From Lachnoclostridium phytofermentans (GTDB lineage Bacteria; Bacillota; Clostridia; Lachnospirales; Lachnospiraceae), in contig NZ_JPOF01000002.1 of assembly GCF_000733755.1 (NCBI RefSeq), positions 1-64,000 on the forward strand: DNA of 64,000 nt, given 5' to 3'. This document shows positions 61,711 to 64,000 of this stretch, piece by piece. The notes under the pieces were generated by a model. That model searched no databases, had not been told where the DNA came from, and saw nothing but the letters and a program-made list of their open reading frames with translations. The first letter of the stretch is position 1, and the number at the start of each line of letters is the position of its first letter. A program made the translations under genes and the position numbers.

Positions 61711-63291
61711 TTAATTTCGAATCTTAAACGTCTTATGTGCAAATTGATAAACCAAAACACAAGCAATAATGCAGTAAAGAATACAAAAACTTGTCATAAG
61801 AATCCCAAATAATAAGGTATCCATTTGTATCTTCATAAATGCAAAACAGATACCATAAGTAACCCATGAGACGATGGTATAAGTACTGCTTTTTAACTCA
61901 GCCTCCACATTATACGGTTGAAGCAGATAATAACAAGTTAAGTTATGCACAGAAAAGAAAATACTCATTGCTATTATTGATAATGGGAGTATTGCATAAT
62001 ACAGTGGATTATCCGTCCCTCCTGAAAAATATAAGATAACAGACAATCCTCCCCCGATCACCGTAGCTGGCAACAGATTGATTTTTATAATTTCACGGAG
62101 ACGTATTTGAAATAATTTTAAGATAAGACTAGGTTTCTTATAAAAAGAGTAGGTCAACATACTGTGATCACAATTCATAAACAAAAACCTTGTAAATGTA
62201 CTTCCTCGATTGATGGAGTACATAATGAAAACAAAGTATGGTAAAAATATCATGAGCAGCTGATTTGCTGTAGTTGCTATCTCTTTCTTTAATTGAAAAG
62301 AAAACAGTAAGCCTATCACAAGTAAAAAGCAAATAGCAGCTAATCTATTCACTGATTTCCAAAGAATTTTACGATGTCTTTTTATAAATAGCTCATTCAA
62401 GTACTCAAATCCTTTTTTGCGACTCGTAATCTTGCTATCCTGACTTATAATTTTTCGATTCTGATCTTCCGTCGCTTTCTTTACCATCTTATGATAATCC
62501 ATACCGTCCTTCTTTTCAGCCAAAAGAATCTGATACATCTCCCGGTAGGATTGAAAAGAAAAAATCCGAAGGAATCCATATATCCCCAATCCCATCATAA
62601 GAAAAATGATAGCAATCACAACAGGAACTGATATTGTAACACCTACATAGGGTAGTCCGTAAGCGATTGCTAATAAAGCGAAAGCGATCGGCCAAGCAAA
62701 CTTTGGTGGTAAATTTTCATTCGTACACTGCCCTGTTTTCTCATATCGATACAAAAATATCCAAGCGATTATCACCTTTGTTCCTGCAATAAAGAACGGT
62801 AATAAAATACATATCCATAGTGGAACATTCTCTCTTAACCCTACAAAAATAGTGAAAGGTAGGAAGCCTATAACTACCTTTAATATCGAATAAATATAAT
62901 TGGATAAGGTATATGCCTTTGCATCCATACGCAACAAAATCATTGCGTAATACTTATCATTGGTCGGATTAAACATATAGGTATTCATATATGCTCCAAT
63001 TAAGGTTAAGAAAACTACAATATGAAGAAACACTCTTTCCTTCGTAACATTTTCATACAATAAGCCAATCTCTGCTACCATAAGATATAGGTAAAGAAAT
63101 TTGCCTAAAAACATAGCTAGGATTTCCCAAATAACAGATAAAATATTCGCCAGTATCTTTAGCCCTCTGTTTTGATAAAGAGAATCTGGCAACAGTTTTT
63201 TTATTATGGGTATTTGCTTAATCGAATAGATAATGCTGTTCACACGATACGTATTTTTTAGTAAAAAGGATAAACAAAATGCTTTAACCAT
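61711..63291 (-). CDS. ABC-2 type transporter membrane subunit
   Basis: A 526-residue polytopic protein with about ten to twelve hydrophobic segments and a basic cytoplasmic loop near 260-310. It is encoded directly after an ABC ATPase whose stop it overlaps by 8 nt, so it is almost surely that ATPase's partner. The ATG at 63291 follows GGAGGAAGAAC. No substrate can be named; comparable Firmicute pairs export peptides, antibiotics or lipids, or have no known cargo. Confidence 0.8.
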   Translation of the reverse strand: MVKAFCLSFLLKNTYRVNSIIYSIKQIPIIKKLLPDSLYQNRGLKILANILSVIWEILAMFLGKFLYLYLMVAEIGLLYENVTKERVFLHIVVFLTLIGAYMNTYMFNPTNDKYYAMILLRMDAKAYTLSNYIYSILKVVIGFLPFTIFVGLRENVPLWICILLPFFIAGTKVIIAWIFLYRYEKTGQCTNENLPPKFAWPIAFALLAIAYGLPYVGVTISVPVVIAIIFLMMGLGIYGFLRIFSFQSYREMYQILLAEKKDGMDYHKMVKKATEDQNRKIISQDSKITSRKKGFEYLNELFIKRHRKILWKSVNRLAAICFLLVIGLLFSFQLKKEIATTANQLLMIFLPYFVFIMYSINRGSTFTRFLFMNCDHSMLTYSFYKKPSLILKLFQIRLREIIKINLLPATVIGGGLSVILYFSGGTDNPLYYAILPLSIIAMSIFFSVHNLTCYYLLQPYNVEAELKSSTYTIVSWVTYGICFAFMKIQMDTLLFGILMTSFCILYCIIACVLVYQFAHKTFKIRN

Positions 63292-64000
63292 GTTCTTCCT
63301 CCGACAGAGCATGAATTATCTTTGCCTTAAACTCCGTATTATTTAGTTCTTTTTTATCGATCACTTCAAGTACACCATGATTTAAAATCACAATCTCATC
63401 ACATAAATCTAAGGCAAGTTCCATGATATGAGTGGAAAATATAATAACTCTGTCTTTCTTTATGGTACGCAGTAATTGTTTCATTTCTTCTGCTACAACC
63501 ACATCCAGAGAAGTTAGGGGTTCGTCTAATAACAATACATTCGGCTGGGCGATGATGTTAATTAGCATCTGCATCTTATTCTTCATGCCATGTGAATAAT
63601 CCTTCAGTAACTTGTCCCTATCCTCTTTTTCTATATTCATCATAGTAAAATATTCATCAATGGATTTTAAATTCTTAATTTCTTTTTCGTTGATATCAAT
63701 AAAAAACTTCAAAAATTCACGCCCAGTTAAAAAAGCCGGAACCGTTGGGGTAGATAACACATACCCGATATCATTCGGGGCAACCTCTCTCTCTTTGTTT
63801 CCGTCGTGTATGAAAAAATGCCCACTATCTGCTTTTAAATCACGATTCACACAGTTAAACAACGTTGTTTTACCAGCACCGTTGCGACCTAAAAGCCCAT
63901 AGATTTTACCACTTTCAAAAGTGAATGAGATATTTTTTAAGACTTCTTTCTTTTCAAATTTCTTTGATAGTTTTTCGATTACAAATTTCAATGAAACGCT
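63284..64000 (-). CDS. ABC transporter ATPase, exporter type (5-prime end at window edge)
   Basis: ABC ATPase with Walker A GRNGAGKTT, signature YSHGMKNKMQ, Walker B VLLLDEPLTSLD and switch His in FSTHIMEL. The signature has SHG in place of SGG, common in ABC-2 exporter ATPases. The first possible start in view is a TTG at 63991, with no ribosome-binding site visible in the nine bases beyond it. The frame stays open to the window edge, so the true start may lie outside. Forms a pair with the membrane subunit downstream. Confidence 0.88.
   Translation of the reverse strand, partial: SVSLKFVIEKLSKKFEKKEVLKNISFTFESGKIYGLLGRNGAGKTTLFNCVNRDLKADSGHFFIHDGNKEREVAPNDIGYVLSTPTVPAFLTGREFLKFFIDINEKEIKNLKSIDEYFTMMNIEKEDRDKLLKDYSHGMKNKMQMLINIIAQPNVLLLDEPLTSLDVVVAEEMKQLLRTIKKDRVIIFSTHIMELALDLCDEIVILNHGVLEVIDKKELNNTEFKAKIIHALSEEEHG

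Noticed and set aside
1-64000. CRISPR array, tRNA, rRNA or insertion sequence
   Set aside because: No regularly spaced repeats, no cloverleaf with a T-loop GTTCGANTC, no ribosomal RNA segments and no transposase-like protein were seen on reading; a dedicated tRNA scan was not possible here.

Overview
The window reads as a stretch of a low-GC, spore-forming, Gram-positive chromosome. It carries spoIVA with a SigE-type promoter, ytaF, an ylm/divIVA/sepF division cluster, mreBCD joined to minCDE, and strong TTGACA/TATAAT promoters. Gene content and order point to Clostridia, family Lachnospiraceae, close to Lachnoclostridium (Clostridium) phytofermentans. That placement is my inference from gene order and protein style, not a database match. 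I see no rRNA, tRNA, CRISPR array or insertion sequence, and almost all genes lie on the minus strand.

Region 1 (1-11.2 kb) is a maltodextrin/glycogen utilisation operon read leftward: malE-like lipoprotein, malF-like and malG-like permeases, an extracellular lipoprotein alpha-amylase, glycogen/maltodextrin phosphorylase and 4-alpha-glucanotransferase. A divergent LacI-family regulator sits at its head. Both promoters can be read to the base and each carries a TTTTCGAAA-type operator. No ATPase subunit is present. Region 2 (11.4-14.4 kb) has an orphan BlaI/MecI-type repressor with a TACANNTGTA operator in its own promoter, and a DUF4143 ATPase abutting an RluA-family pseudouridine synthase. 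Region 3 (14.5-21.2 kb) is the lspA-aroB-divIVA-ylmH-ylmG-sepF-ylmE division neighbourhood plus a HlyD-like membrane protein.

Region 4 (21.2-33.5 kb) is the cell-shape block: radC, mreB, mreC, mreD, a very long class B PBP2, minC, minD, minE, rodA, mgsA and a D,D-carboxypeptidase. Region 5 (33.7-43.3 kb) holds a YnbB-type PLP enzyme, miaA, mutL, mutS, rnhA and a membrane-anchored MutS-like ATPase. Region 6 (43.5-52.4 kb) holds an SH3-NlpC/P60 hydrolase, spoIVA, udk, an RpiB-like isomerase, gpsA, plsY, der and a PDZ/radical-SAM DUF512 protein. Region 7 (52.8-56.5 kb, plus strand) is a decayed FecBCD-type iron transporter whose ATPase alone is intact, then prs and ytaF. Region 8 (56.7-64 kb) holds pgeF, yraN, an orphan FlhB C-domain protein, rnhB, rbgA, lepB, rplS with a structured leader, and an ABC-2 type exporter cut by the window edge.

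The most interesting non-coding signals are these. (a) A dyad in front of spoIVA would hide its ribosome-binding site only in read-through transcripts. (b) Five genes have a small hairpin set directly against the Shine-Dalgarno sequence, with compensatory changes between copies. (c) A multi-hairpin dispersed repeat occurs in three copies. (d) A second hairpin repeat family is built on ACAAG...CTTGT arms. (e) Remnants of a deleted iron-transport permease and binding protein are still readable.
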